From Hypomesus transpacificus (Eukaryota > Chordata > Actinopteri > Osmeriformes > Osmeridae), in the NCBI RefSeq assembly GCF_021917145.1, contig NW_025814038.1, forward strand, positions 447,045 to 511,044: a stretch of DNA of 64,000 bases, written 5' to 3'. Made by a program: the position numbers and the translations under genes. Shown piece by piece: positions 1-19,738 of the stretch. The notes below the pieces were generated by a model, which was not told where the DNA came from, searched no databases, and was given only the letters and a program-made list of their open reading frames with translations. Position 1 is the first letter of the stretch; each line of letters opens with the position of its first letter.

Positions 1-867
1 GAATCCTGAATCTGGACATTTATGGAATTTTCTAAATATCCAACTAATGGACAATATTTCCCTGTCTGTATTAAGTGCCTGCTTGTAATGTCATAAGTGT
101 AATAAATTAATCATTATCTTCCCTTTTACTCTTTTTATTTAAAACATTTTAAATCTTATGTCAATGAAATTCAGAGAAATGTAAATATAATTCTTTAATT
201 TCACACTTGAGAAGGGTGATAATGGCTGTTGATGATGAATAAAAAATGTAACATAAATGTAATGCTACCTTTAACAAGGCACATACACAATAAGGCTCGT
301 GAAGACAGATGGGATTTCCCTGATCTGATTGGCCTCATCCCTCTACCTCAAGGCTCTCATTACCATAGATAAAGTGTACTAAATCTGTCAGGACTGTTTA
401 ACTCGTTTGAATATTTATTTCTCCACTGGCGCATTTTTTTTTTAAGCCACAAGTTTACACTATAGAGTCTATACACGATACCCTACGTTTTTTTTTTTTT
501 TTTAAGCGACCTCATCCGCCTGTCATTCTTGACATGCGCAATACAAACTGAAATCTGACCACAACCGGGACAGACACGGCGCGCTGGCAGTGGGACCGCA
601 ATAGGAACCGGCCTATTGTAGGCTATCATAGCAACTTTAACAAATCATACTAACAAAAATGTTAGAAGCTACTAGAAAAACGACAATTGCATTTGTTAAT
701 ACTGAGATGAAGATCACTAAATATAGATATTGATCAAGTTATTAGAGCGAAAGTCAAAAGTTTTCTTCCAAGGGAAGGAAGTTTGTTGTGACGAAGGAAA
801 TAGAATAGGAAAGTCGGGAGGGACTGCGGTAGGCGGATAGTGCCTTGGTACCGGATAGACATCGACC
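1..867 (+). promoter_or_regulatory. 5' flank and presumed promoter/5' UTR of rilpl1
   Basis: No open reading frame or recognisable gene is visible here. The stretch is AT-rich up to about 500, with short T runs at 427-444 and 490-503, and becomes more GC-rich from about 540. The rilpl1 start codon follows at 868. The transcription start cannot be placed from sequence alone, so the promoter label is positional inference. Confidence 0.35.
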
Positions 868-8411
<7,544 letters not shown>

Positions 8412-10271
8412 TCATCCTGGGCAGCGCTTGATGAGGTCACTCTAAACACCCTTCCTGTCACACCCCAGTCCATCACTTAAAGCACTCTAATCCCCAGCTT
8501 GTGCTTACCTGCTCCATCCAGTACCCGGGCAGGGTGAGACGAGGAGATCATGTTTTTGGTGACGGGACTTTGGGGACCTGTGGTCTGGGACAGCTTGAAG
8601 GAGACTCATTAAAAATGCATTTGATCTTTATTTATCCCAAAGTGAAACCCAAGTGGACTGTTCAGAATAGAGCGATGGGGAACGCAGGCTCCAAATGGCA
8701 GGAGGATCGTAAGTGTGTGATTGGCCAAGAGATAGGTTAGCAAACGCGGTGAGGAGAGTTCAGGAAGTTCAGGAAGTGGAATACAGGAAGCTTATTTTCG
8801 GAGACAAATCCTGTCAGAGAAGGTTTCAGTGACAGAAAAGACGTAGATACATTTTTCACTTTGACATTTGTATTGGTAATATTGATAATGAGGTATGGAC
8901 TTGATGTATTCCCTGGTCCCACAGACCTTGTGGTAAGATAGTGACTCCAGGCAGCTTTGGGGCATTGTTGCTCAGCCCCTTGTTCACCAGCATTGGCAGG
9001 TTTTGTACTCTTTGTCGTTTTGGCACTGATGTGAAGGCTTTTAAACAAATTGATAACACGAGTAACTGAAATTTGCACATTAATTGGTTGTGTGAGATGT
9101 TTTTAAATTAAAATCCTGACACTACCAAGGAAATCCGTGCCAAGGTCCGTGCCAAGGTCTACTGGTAACATGGCACTTTTTTCCAAACATTTCCTCATTG
9201 TCCTCAGTTAAACATGTACATCGGGCCCTGTTGGTAGAAATCAGCGCAGCCAGTGTATTTAATTCACACAAAAAACGTCCTAAAAACAATGGTTTTCACT
9301 TGGCAGACACATTGTAAAAAAAATTCTTAATGAAGTATTATTCTGGCTTTGTTGTGCCTTTTCATGGATGACTAGCTCATGTTAAAACACAAACAACAGT
9401 ATGATTGCCAGGCAGTTAAGGGGTTGTAGTAAAGTGCAAGTTCATTAAACCCTCCTGTCCACTCACCTCATGTAACATCCTAGATAAAGCAAAATGATCA
9501 ACAATTGTTTTGTGTTTCACTTTTAAACTTAGGTTGCAGTCAATGATGGAAAGCTGTTGAGATGGTGTAACTTTGACTCGTATCACTCAACACTTCAGTC
9601 TGAGGCGATATCTTTTAGATGTTTTAAGATCCTTCAGCCTCAAATAGGGCAAACGAAAAGCACTGGTGCCGTTACTTTGACAATAACTGTTAAGTTATGT
9701 ATTTCCTGATGCAAGATACTCGTATTAAAGGTTCTAAATGAATACTGAAGGGGTTCAAAGGGAGCAGGTTTACTGATGTGTTGAATTCTGTCAGATAGTA
9801 AATTCTATTTAAAGGGAAGTATTTGGATTTTATGGGGTGAATTTGTAATCTGATAAAACTGTTTTGCCCTGTTTTATCCTGTGGTTAAAAACCACATGAC
9901 TACTCAGCGCCTAACCTAAGTTTTGGTATAATTATAATGTATAACATTATAAGTTTTAACATACAGTGTGCAAAAATTCCTGCTTAATAAACATAAAGAA
10001 TTGCCTGATCCAGAATATAATGTGTTCACCATTACGCCACATAATGTGCAGTGTTGTATGTTTCCTGACTTGTGTAATGAAATTACACGACTGCAGAGTA
10101 AAACGGTCTTTATTCTGATCACAAAAATAAAGGTTACGACAAGAGTATACCACACACAAACTAACGATGAAACTCTTCTGGATTCCTTCAACTTATAAAA
10201 GGTGTTTAGGTGACCAACCAACAAAATGTGTTTCCACCCAATGTGATTCAGCAATCTCAGAACTCAGGTGT
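8412..10271. other. 3' UTRs of convergent rilpl1 (+) and snrnp35 (-)
   Basis: There is no coding sequence between the two stop codons. Candidate rilpl1 poly(A) signals are ATTAAA at 9724-9729 and AATAAA at 9986-9991. A candidate snrnp35 signal on the minus strand is AATAAA, read as TTTATT at 10109-10114. If the distal signals are used, the two transcripts end close together, tail to tail. Open frames near 8737-9080 and 9916-10254 look non-coding. Confidence 0.5.
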
Positions 10272-11048
10272 TCATCTCCTGTCCCTTGTTCTGTATGTGT
10301 TCAGGTGTCTCTTGTCATCCCTCCCTCTGTCATCCCTCCCTCTATCATGGCTCAAATCTTTTCTTTCTCTGTGGTACTCTCTGTCTCTCGTTTTCTCGTG
10401 GTCATTTCTTCTGCCTCTATTTGCCCGGTCAGTGTCTCTCTCGTGGCTTGAGGAGAAATCATTCCCCCCTCGCTGACGAACTTCCCGGTCTCTTTCCCAC
10501 TCTCTCCCACCGTCTGCCCAGTCCTGGTTCATTGGGACGCCCACCAGATTTATCGGTTTGCGGAAAGGTCTGTCTTTTCCACCAAACCGCAACTGTCCAG
10601 ACTCTTTTTTCCCTCCCTGTCCTCCTCCAAATCGTCGGGGTATCCATCCTTTGAGAGTTCTTTCCTGCTCGAAGTCCACGAACAAATCATTTTGGTCAAC
10701 CACCAATTTGTTGGCCTCTCTCCTTGCCCTAACAAGAGACCGTTCTTCTTTGTACTCAACGAAAGCATATCCCTTGGAAAAGCCGGTCACAATGTCCCTC
10801 ACAAGGCGGAGCCGATTGATGTCGCCGTACTTTGAGAATACGTCACGTAACTTTTCCTCCGTTGTTTGTGGGTTCAAGCGGGAAACGAACAGTGTAAGAA
10901 GGGGATCTCCCAGCACACCTTTATTGGGCTTGTATCGGGAAAACATCGCCCTCCATACAGCCCGGTCATGGGGTTCCAAGTCTGTCCCATCGATGCTACC
11001 TGCTTTTAGCGGGTCGTACACCTTCGCTATTGGGCTCCAATCGTTCAT
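10272..11048 (-). CDS. snrnp35: U11/U12 small nuclear ribonucleoprotein 35 kDa protein
   Basis: This is a subunit of the U11 snRNP and U11/U12 di-snRNP, which recognises 5' splice sites of U12-type introns in the nucleus. The CDS is one uninterrupted exon of 258 codons (human about 246). The N-terminus MNDWSPIAKVYDPLKAGSID is typical of the family. A single RRM spans about residues 51-129, with RNP2 as LFVSRL (53-58) and RNP1 as KGYAFVEY (92-99). Residues after about 195 form an Arg/Asp/Glu-rich tail rather than a classical RS domain, as expected. It lies tail to tail with rilpl1 and directly downstream of kmt5a on the same strand. The start codon at 11048 is the first in a conserved context, and an extended N-terminus is unlikely. 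Confidence 0.95.
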   Translation of the reverse strand: MNDWSPIAKVYDPLKAGSIDGTDLEPHDRAVWRAMFSRYKPNKGVLGDPLLTLFVSRLNPQTTEEKLRDVFSKYGDINRLRLVRDIVTGFSKGYAFVEYKEERSLVRARREANKLVVDQNDLFVDFEQERTLKGWIPRRFGGGQGGKKESGQLRFGGKDRPFRKPINLVGVPMNQDWADGGREWERDREVRQRGGNDFSSSHERDTDRANRGRRNDHEKTRDREYHRERKDLSHDRGRDDRGRDDKRHLNTYRTRDRR

Positions 11049-12219
11049 ATTAGTCAGTCGGAAGTTACGTGTTTTAACAACGTACTGCCTCCGCAGTGTA
11101 GAAAGAACAGGTCAAGTCTAAATTAGACGTCTTAACAGTTTGAAATAACATTGACCATGAACGCTTAAAGAGTTCCTGTCGACGCCAGAGATTGTTCTCA
11201 AATATGTGCATCAATGCAAACAGGCCGTGTCAAAATGTGGCTGTACACAAGGTTCCGTTAATCTCGAGGTGGTGCATCAATTAAATCTCTCCGTCTGGCT
11301 CTGTAAGCGTTAGCCACTACCAGAGCTGGTTTAAGGATTTATTAGACATTCTCTGCCACTAAGGTCGTAATTAAATGGGTCCTACTTCTGGACATTCTGT
11401 AATAAGGTCAGGGTCTGCCCACGATATTTTTGAAAACTTACAAACAAGCAAACCATTCGACTACTCTGCATTTTTGGAACAGCATCGACTTAAGTTTAGG
11501 TTAAAACCAGATTCCGAACAGGATGCTTTTGCATAAAACAGGTTTATTCAACAATGTCTTCACCCAAGCAAAGTGACTTATTCAAACACTTTCACATGGA
11601 GCATTTGGTTGTGGTCAAGTGACCGCTTCGTATGTTTAAGAGGTACAGATTTGTTCAAGTTTATAAAACACCCCACACAGCATGGCATTAGGGTAACATT
11701 TTAAATAGTGTGTTTCAATGTTTGGAATCACATTCCAGTTTTACAGAACCATTTGAAGAGGGCCCATAGTTTGCATCTCATAGTTTTGTTTTCTGCATGA
11801 ACAAGAGGGTCTCTGGTGCCATAAATATAATTATTGCTAAGCAACTAACTGTCACACAACCAATTAAGAAAAACATTGTATAAAAATGCAGAACATTATA
11901 ACTACTATCTGCATGCCATGGAAGCACTCTACTGATAATACAAAATATACAAAAGAGATGTGGTGGAAAACACTAGCATGTTTTATATACTGATAAATAT
12001 ATATTAAAAGTATTGATGTCTTCAATCTAGATGTGTTTGTCATTATATCCCCCCGAAAAACATTTGTATACACCCCTACACGCGCACACAAACTACCCCC
12101 CCCGCCCCACTTAATAAATTGTTACACATTCTGATGCTAAGGCAAATTCTTTTTACATTAAAAAAAAAAATCTATTAAGAAATAACAGCTTTTCCCTTTT
12201 CTTTGAGCCGATCTCTCCA
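11049..12219 (-). other. kmt5a 3' UTR and snrnp35 upstream region
   Basis: No coding sequence is seen. On the minus strand a poly(A) signal for kmt5a (AATAAA, read as TTTATT at 11543-11548) gives a 3' UTR of about 680 nt. The rest, about 11049-11520, is then the promoter and 5' UTR of snrnp35. In human, RILPL2 lies between these two genes, and no part of it is visible here. Confidence 0.5.
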
Positions 12220-14754
12220 TCAATGTTTGAGCCACGGGTGTGCAGCGATGGAGGCTTTGCTGCGGTCCCCGTAGTCGTACTGCAGCTCTTCTCCCTCGTC
12301 GATGTCTCGAGATGCTACAAGGATGAGGTGAGGTATGCCGTTGATGTCATGGAGTTTGGTTTGACAGTTGCCCAGTTTACTGTGGTTGATCAGCCTGCCC
12401 ATGCGACCCGTCTCTTTTGTGGCATCAATGCTAGACGAAAGGATACAAAAAAAAAAAAAAAAAAAAAACACGACAAAGCTTGTAGCGTATTCTTCTAAAT
12501 GGAAAGATGACAAACCCTATAGCTCAGTCCTAACTTGAAAGCAACCAATGTAAACAGACTGTATATGAAAAGCACTGTTGTCCGGCCTACCAGTATGTTT
12601 TGCACAGGTACTGGAAGTAGTACATATAGCAGCCGGTGGCGGGGTTTTGAGCGTACTCCATCTCTCTTTGCTTGGCATCTGTGATTTCCAGCAGGTCGCC
12701 ATGGTACTCAACCACAAACTGGCCTTTCTGGAAACTCTGAGTTGCAAATACTCCTCTTCCCTTCCCCTCTATATGCTGAACCTGTAACAAAAAACGAGAC
12801 TCATATTACATTTAGTCATTTAGCAGACGCTCTTATCCAGAGCGACTTACAGTAAGTACAGGGACATTCCCCCCGAGGCAAGTAGGGTGAAGTGGCTTGC
12901 CCAAGGACACAACGTCATTTGGCTCAGCCGGGAATTGAACTGGCGACCTTCAGATTACTAGTCCGATTCCCCATCGCTCAGCCACCCGACTCCCTGGTAT
13001 TAGATGTCAGAGCACACAGGTGACAGTTATGGAGAAATGACAAGCATGACATGCCACGTAAGACTGTACCTCCATTCCTTCCTCTATCCCATTTGTGATT
13101 AGATCATCAATGTGTTTCTTTTGTTCACACTGGCAAGGAAAAACAAAGAAAGAGAGAAAACTGTATAATACTTGCATGATACACTTCTGATACCAACATT
13201 TCCTAAACAATGAAGCATAGCCACGTATATTTAATATAATAATCAGAAATATATACATTTTGTTAATTGAACTGTTTTCTTTTTGTTCATTTGTTGTGAT
13301 TAGTTTGAATTTAAACAAGATAAGTATTGCTGGGAAAACATGCATTATAAATTAAATTGACTCCAATCCTACCTTCAGCTCTGCTTTACATTTCCTGGAG
13401 CTTCGTCTTATAGGATAGTAGTCAGTTACTTTACGGTTTTGTGAATTCTCTGCACTGTAAAGAAATGAGGAAAATGTAATCAAAAACTTTTTTTTTTTTC
13501 TTCTTTAAAAAAATAAATAATTTACCAAACTGCTAGTTATGCTCAATGTGCCTACTTTCTGAACGCAGGCTTCTTCCCTTTGACCCTAGGTCGGATGCCT
13601 CTTCTGTACTTGTTGAGGTGAGCGGAGTTGTTGGCGAGGAATGGGTTGTGAATGACGTTGTTGCTGGGTGGAGGAGAGAGATCGTCTGGGGAACGAAGGC
13701 AAGCTGGAGGGTAGTGATGCTGAGAAGAGGCAAGGTCTCCTGTCCAGCAAGGAGGGTGCTGACTGTGACAACCTTCCCTCTCAGTCAGAGTCAAAACACA
13801 GGTATCCGAGTTAGCTGGGTTAAGTCTCCTGGCTGTAGGAAACATAAAAAACAGACAGTTATAATACACACATACCCTGGATAGATAAGTCATAGGGAAA
13901 TATTTTGACATGCCCTGAACATGAACTTACCATCTCCTGGCTTTGATGTGTCATTTTGCAGAGAACATCTTCCAGGACACTTTCCTTCTTGAGTTAGTTT
14001 TATTGTCATCTCATCATGGACAGGTGACTTTGACTTGCTGGGGCTTAAAAGGGTGATGGAATGGCCACATACAATGTCCTGTGATATAAGGGGCAAGATG
14101 GACAACATAATCATATAGAGGCTAGAGACTATGTTTAGTCCGTTAATATGGTTAGTATCGTTGTATAACATTTCCAGTAAGATTTGCATCCCAAGAGTTG
14201 ATTAGATCACTGCTTGCGTTCGGTCGGGGAGATCCGTCAGAGAGTGTCCCTCTGACTCTTCTGGCTAACTTTGCCGACAATTGCTGAATCTGTTGGTTAA
14301 CGTTTTCCATCTTGATTTGTATTACGATTCGTTATGGCCTACATTATGGCTCACTGGCTAACCTACGCTAGCTAGCACACAGCTTGTCACGTTGCATTTC
14401 ATTATGAGACTCTAATACTAGTTTGCTAAATGGCGATCATGTATTGTGCACAACCACTAAAACAACACCGTGTTTGTACTGTAGCTCGATAGTCATCTAG
14501 CTAACTTTAGCAAATCATATATTAATAGGTTAGGTTCATAGGCTAGGCTACCTAGCAAGCTGGCTAGTTCCTTCTTTCTGTTTAGCCTGGCTAGCAGGTA
14601 GCGTTAGTGCTAAATGTGTCCAAATTTGGTAGTTTTTGCTAACGACCTACGTAGCTCTAGATTTTTGGGGGCATATCTTCAACATGTGGGTTTAAACATC
14701 AGCGAATTTTAATGCAATTTTAAAGCCGCACATTGGCGAACTTACCCCGTTCAT
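12220..14754 (-). CDS. kmt5a: histone H4-K20 monomethyltransferase KMT5A (SETD8/PR-Set7), 7 coding exons
   Basis: KMT5A monomethylates histone H4 lysine 20 in the nucleus. Coding exons in transcription order: 14754-14746, 14078-13931, 13832-13556, 13454-13373, 13129-13070, 12781-12591 and 12430-12220, all in frame, about 325 residues. The C-terminal SET domain shows the NHS motif at 271-273 (GRLINHSKLGNCQTK) and YDYGD at 307-311, and ends SIAAHPWLKH. Exon 4 encodes NRKVTDYYPIRRSSRK, which matches the PCNA-dependent degron core (TD followed by two aromatics, then basic residues) used by CRL4-Cdt2 in this family. The first coding exon is only nine bases (Met-Asn-Gly then a GTAAG donor). I chose it because it joins in phase to a conserved-looking exon 2, but an upstream or alternative start is possible. 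It is transcribed divergently from sbno1. Confidence 0.9.
12808..12994 (-). mobile_element. SINE, UnaL2-type tail, in kmt5a intron 5 (copy 1)
   Basis: The element is sense to kmt5a. The minus strand reads a tRNA-like head with a B-box-like GTTCAATTCCCGG, a body with CACTTCACCCTACTTGCC, and a tail with the hairpin CGCTCTGGATAAGAGCG followed by CTAAATGACTAAATG. Its 3' end lies 26 nt upstream of the acceptor of kmt5a exon 6. Confidence 0.88.
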
Positions 14755-16039
14755 TTCGGACTTCTTTTTCCTTTTTAATATTTGGGTCCACTCTGCAGTG
14801 AAACAATGATGTCCAACAAGGTGGTCTATCTCCCCTGTTTCACGCAGTATGGTCATCCCACCACCCTCTCCCCAAGAGTACCTTTCGATTCCCCGGTTGG
14901 ATTGATTCTCTAGCTTACTGTCGTTGGTCTATTTGTTTTAGCGTCGAAATTATTTTAAAGGGGGAGGCATTTAAATTTTAAATGCTGTTGTACACTAGAA
15001 CAGCAGTTCCATCACAATGTCGGTAGGCGGTGCTGTAACTGACCTGGAACAGTCGTTGATCTTCCAAATGGTCATCATCATTAATCACTTTTGCATGAAT
15101 CAAACAAGATTATAACTATGTTAAATGTGATATGGTTAGAATTGCTTAACAATGGTTGTGTCATTCATGCATTCATGATAAGGATCTTGCGAATAAATAC
15201 AATTGTATTTTCTCGCGTGCTTTTCATAAACTTTCCGAACAGTTTCAACCTTTTGGCTCGTGTGACCAAATAAAATTGATAAAAAGTTTATCTAGCTCTA
15301 TTTAAAATGAACGGAATTTCTTAAGATAAATTATCCTTATATTTTTTATAATTATTCTAAAGGTTCGTGACTGCAAAATGGATTAAATTACATCAATTTG
15401 CAGTGGCCACTCCATCTGCAAACACTCTTTAAGCTCTGTTCAGGACATGCTAGACTTGTCTTTAGTAGGCTACTTATCCACAGCATTGATATACCTTACA
15501 ACTTTGTTTTTCGTTTACAAAAAAGACTTCACAATGTGTGTATTGCTTCTAAAATATGTGCTTATTCATATCGTGACCTTGATTCGCATGGATGCCTTTG
15601 CATCCATGCGAATGTAACAACAGCCAATCAAACTTAATATTTCGACATAAAAGTGTCTTGCTACTGCATGACACTGACACAAAGTATTGTATTTTCTTAA
15701 GAATTCAAACCATGGCTTTCTCAACCTTATTTCTCTAACAGTAAAGTATCTGCCAAGCATCATCACAGGATACGTTCTTCACCTAAAAAAAAGTAGCGGG
15801 CGTCATTTCCTGCGAACGAGCAAACATTGTCACGTGATATAGGTTTAGCGCTCTGTTTCTCGAATCTGTAAGGTTGACAAATATACTTGAAATGTCAACT
15901 TTGTTATCGTTATCGTTTGCTTTACGCAAATGGACACTCGATGCTATCTCGAAGAGCGATTTTCATCGATTATCAGCGAGGAATTCGAATCTAAAAATTC
16001 CAGTCTTTGTATTGAGCGTCACGTGATCTACTCGCAGCT
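14755..16039. promoter_or_regulatory. divergent kmt5a/sbno1 intergenic promoter region
   Basis: No coding sequence. The kmt5a 5' UTR begins left of this span (about 14.76-14.9 kb, minus strand) and the sbno1 5' exon starts near 16.05 kb on plus. The segment is AT-rich between 15.0 and 15.7 kb. The short palindrome GCATGGATGC...GCATCCATGC sits at about 15587-15612. The two start regions are about 1.2 kb apart, as in the divergent human pair. CACGTGA appears at 15831 and 16020, but factor binding is not established by sequence. Confidence 0.4.
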
Positions 16040-16142
16040 GGTGTTTGGTAAATATGGCGAAAGGTGGTTAGAACACAGCGGATCGAAGAGGGTGACATAC
16101 CCCTAAACCACTGCGACAATTGTGACAGTCGTTTACTGTCAA
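16040..16142 (+). other. sbno1: putative 5' UTR exon 1 of sbno1
   Basis: A donor (GTGAGT at 16143) follows a GC-richer segment just upstream of the first sbno1 intron. The coding start is in the next exon at 19739. A short upstream open frame, Met-Ala-Lys-Gly-Gly-stop, begins at about 16054. The 5' boundary is a guess because no transcript evidence is available. Confidence 0.4.
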
Positions 16143-16823
16143 GTGAGTATTACTGATTGGTAATAATGTCTGGGATCGTCACAGGAATGTTCCGAGATCA
16201 TTGAGATTTCATTCAAAGCCGTGTGGCGTTGTTGGTTGTGAAACATTTGTTTGTTGTTTTCAGACTAGCAGTGAGGTAGCGTTGCTAGCCAGCCAACTTA
16301 GCACTCTCTAGCTAGCAAGCTAGTTAGCCCAATGCTAACGTAACGTAAGCAACGTAACGGCGGATTAACGTTACGTTGTGCTAGCTACAATGTGAAAGCA
16401 TAACACAGCTGACATTAATATAATTGTTATAAAGTAACAGATGTAACTTTAGGTTCTTCACAGATAATCTCAACTATAAAATCAGTCTGTGGCATTAGCT
16501 AAGTGTATAGTATAATATTTCTAGACTCATCCACGCCTAGTAGGAATGGATATCACTGAATGTTGTGACCGTCGTCAACAGAAACCGATGGTGCTTACTA
16601 GTGTGATTAGGCAGTAACAACGCTGTGTGTTCTTTGCTAAACCAGGTAGAATTCAAGTGGTTTACCAGTAAATGGCAGTGGCTACTCTTCGCTTGCTAGT
16701 TAAGTAGACAACGCGCGAGTTAGCGAACGAACCACATCTCACTTTGCTAGCTTTGTAGCAAGCTAACGAAACCTTTGCTAGTTTCGATCCTCCTGACCAG
16801 ACCACATGTGGACATGGAGAGGC

Positions 16824-18837
16824 AGCTAAATCTTTTTTTGCGTTTTGGACGTCCATATGGACGTCCATAGACTGACGGCGATGGCTGCTGATCTTTGCAT
16901 GGATGGACGGACGGCGATGCTGTTCAGAGTGCCGTCCATAGAGGGAGCAGATATTTTGGACGGCGTCATAGCCGTCCATATGGACGGCGATGCTGTTCAG
17001 AGTGCCGTCCATAGAGGGAGCAGATATTTTGGACGGCGATGGATTAGCAGGGACGTCCCTCGTGCCGTCCATAGAGGGAGCAGATATTTTGGACGGCGTC
17101 ATAGCCGCCCATATGGACGGCGATGCTGTTCAGAGTGCCGTCCATAGAGGGAGCATATATTTTGGACGGCGATGGATTGAATGTTTAGCAGGCTGTTGAG
17201 CTAACAGAACTGCCGAAGGCTACCATAGCATGTAGCTAGCTACATTAACTTTGGATGACTCAATCTTTTGTCAAGTTAATTTGTATGAATTGCATGTTAG
17301 TGCAATATTTACGCCTTTATTCTGTTTTTTTTACATAATCAGCAGTATGGTCTCATGACAATATAGACTTGAAAAACAATATGTTATGGTTTGGGTTTGC
17401 CTATAGGCTACATTTATTTTAATTATTTCGAGAATTGTTAATAAAGACTCATTTAAAAGGTTAACATTTGGAGTGTTAGGCCCATAGGCTATTACGTTTT
17501 GCATTTGTCTCCGCTCAAAGTGGTTCGTGCGCAACATTGGAGCTACTGACTGGTGGCTCCAAATCCACCCATAAAACACTTTAAACTGACGGCTTAAAAG
17601 ACCTAAAGGGCAATGTATTTCATAGGGTCATAACACAATGTTAAAATCTTAATTGAGTCTTTATTAACAATTCTCGAAATAATTAAAATATATGTAGCCT
17701 ATATCTAGGCAAACCCTAACCATAACATATTGTTTTTCAAGTCTGTATTGTCATGAGATTATATTGTTGATTGGCCTACTTTTGTATGTTAAAAATAAAA
17801 TAAAGGCGTAAATATATAGCCTTCACTTAAATGCAATTAATACAAAATAACGTGACAAAACTTATTGAGTCATCCACGGTTGCTGTAGCTACATTCATGG
17901 TAGCCTTTGACGGCTTTGGTTTGGCTCAACACATCGTATTGTGTTTTGCATTGGTCTCCGCTCCAAGCGAGTGTTTGTTGTTTTGCGTTTATCTCCGTGC
18001 GCAAAGTTCGTGCGCAAGATTGGAGCTACTGACTGGTGGCTTCAAATCCACCCATAAAACACTTTAAACTGACGGTTTAAAAGACCTAAATGGCAATGTA
18101 TTTCATAGGGTCATAACACAATGTTAACCTTTTAAATGAGTCTTTATTAACAATTCTCGAAATAATTAAAATAAATGTAGCCTATAGGCAAACCCAAACC
18201 ATAACATATTGTTTTTCAAGTCTATATTGTCATGAGATCATACTGCTGATTATGTAAAAAAAACAGAATAAAGGCGTAAATATTGCACTAACATGCAATT
18301 CATACAAATTAACTTGACAAAAGATAGAGTCATCCAAAGTTAATGTAGCTAGCTACATGCTATGGTAGCCTTCGGCAGTTCTGTTAGCTCAACAGCCTGC
18401 TAAACATTCAATCCATCGCCGTCCAAAATATATGCTCCCTCTATGGACGGTACTCTGAACAGCATCGCCGTCCATATGGACGGCTATGATGCCGTCCAAA
18501 ATATCTGCTCCCTCTATGGACGGCACGAGGGACGTCCCTGCTAATCCATCGCCGTCCAAAATATCTGCTCCCTCTATGGACGGCACTCTGAACAGCATCG
18601 CCGTCCATATGGACGGCTATGACGCCGTCCAAAATATCTGCTCCCTCTATGGACGGCACTCTGAACAGCATCGCCGTCCATATGGACGGCTATGACGCCG
18701 TCCAAAATATCTGCTCCCTCTATGGACGGCACTCTGAACAGCATCGCCGTCCGTCCATCCATGCAAAGATCAGCAGCCATCGCCGTCAGTCTATGGACGT
18801 CCATATGGACGTCCAAAACGCAAAAAAAGATTTAGCT
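16824..18837. mobile_element. 2 kb fold-back element with long terminal inverted repeats and GTCC/GGAC subrepeats
   Basis: The ends are exact inverted copies beginning AGCTAAATCTTTTTTTGCG. The left arm (16824 to about 17470) and right arm (about 18118 to 18837) are near-perfect reverse complements of about 650-720 bp. The outer part of each arm is a tandem array of 52- and 75-bp units containing CCGTCCATAGAGGGAGCAG and the palindrome GCCGTCCATATGGACGGC. The left arm has four units and the right five. The central 650 bp carries degenerate direct copies of the arm interior; about 17530-17645 recurs at 18007-18124. Open frames here (MLFRVPSIEGADILDG and similar) are translations of the repeat. 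There is no transposase. Because the ends are palindromic, AGCT or TA target duplications cannot be told apart. It lies in sbno1 intron 1. Confidence 0.85.
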
Positions 18838-19738
18838 CCTACTGTGGCTAGGACTAGCCCAGCTAACATATAGCATGGCTTAACCGGTTAGCCGTAACGA
18901 TGCGTTAGCAAATTCGTGTAAGTGTTAGCCATTTAACTAGCCAGCTGTAGACCTAGCGCAGCCTTAAGATTTGCAGTTGTGTATTAACCGTAGTTGGTGC
19001 CTAGTGGTTTCAATAGTTAAATGAGAGCATACCTATGCCAAACCCATAATTACCAGTTATCTCTGACAATTTGTTAGAGGGCATTCTAACAAGTTAGGTA
19101 CACGTTGTACCGTTTGACATTATACTCTGTAGTTGTGAACGACGTCAGTCCAGGAAGTTGGAAATAGCAAGGTAGTGCAAACACGTGCAATGGTCTGGGT
19201 CACATTGCAACTTGTAGGCTAGTTCAAGATCAGATAACTGGATTTTAAGTTACCAGACCACTCACTGCCTGATCGACACTAATATGTACGACTACATCAT
19301 CTACTCTTAGGACTACATTCCATAAACAAAACAGTTGTAAGTGTAATTACTCCTATAGTTACGAACAACTTATCTGTGGAATGTTTTGTCACATACTTTG
19401 CAAGTTCGTGCTCCGTTAATTTCCGACGTTGAAAAATTCAGATATGTTCAATCCTAAAAGGTATTCATGCGTGAAGTGTGAAAAGGCTCAAAATGAGAAA
19501 TTATTGTTCGTTTCACACATTGGGCTGCCATGTGTCTTGAGGAAGTTATGCTAATAATGCATTGCGTATCTATGAAAATCTAGCCTAGCCTGTTTTCATG
19601 CAGTCGTCTTTAACGTTTACACGTAGAAAATCTCTCCTTTGAATTGTTTAGATGTTAGAAAGACATAAACAACATTGTAAGTAGTTATCAATACTCTCTT
19701 GGTGTCAATAGCGAGTTAATAATATTTGTCTCGTGCAG
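18838..19738 (+). other. rest of sbno1 intron 1
   Basis: AT-rich unique DNA with no gene seen. It ends in the acceptor TCGTGCAG at 19731-19738. Confidence 0.5.

Noticed and set aside
15585-15615. Perfect short palindrome in the kmt5a-sbno1 gap
   Set aside because: Kept only as a note in the promoter entry; short palindromes are common and no regulator can be named.
16845-18873. Several open frames with repeated VPSIEGADILDG and PSKISAPSMDGT segments
   Set aside because: They are the two strands of the fold-back element's tandem units, mirror images across the centre, with no start context or domain.
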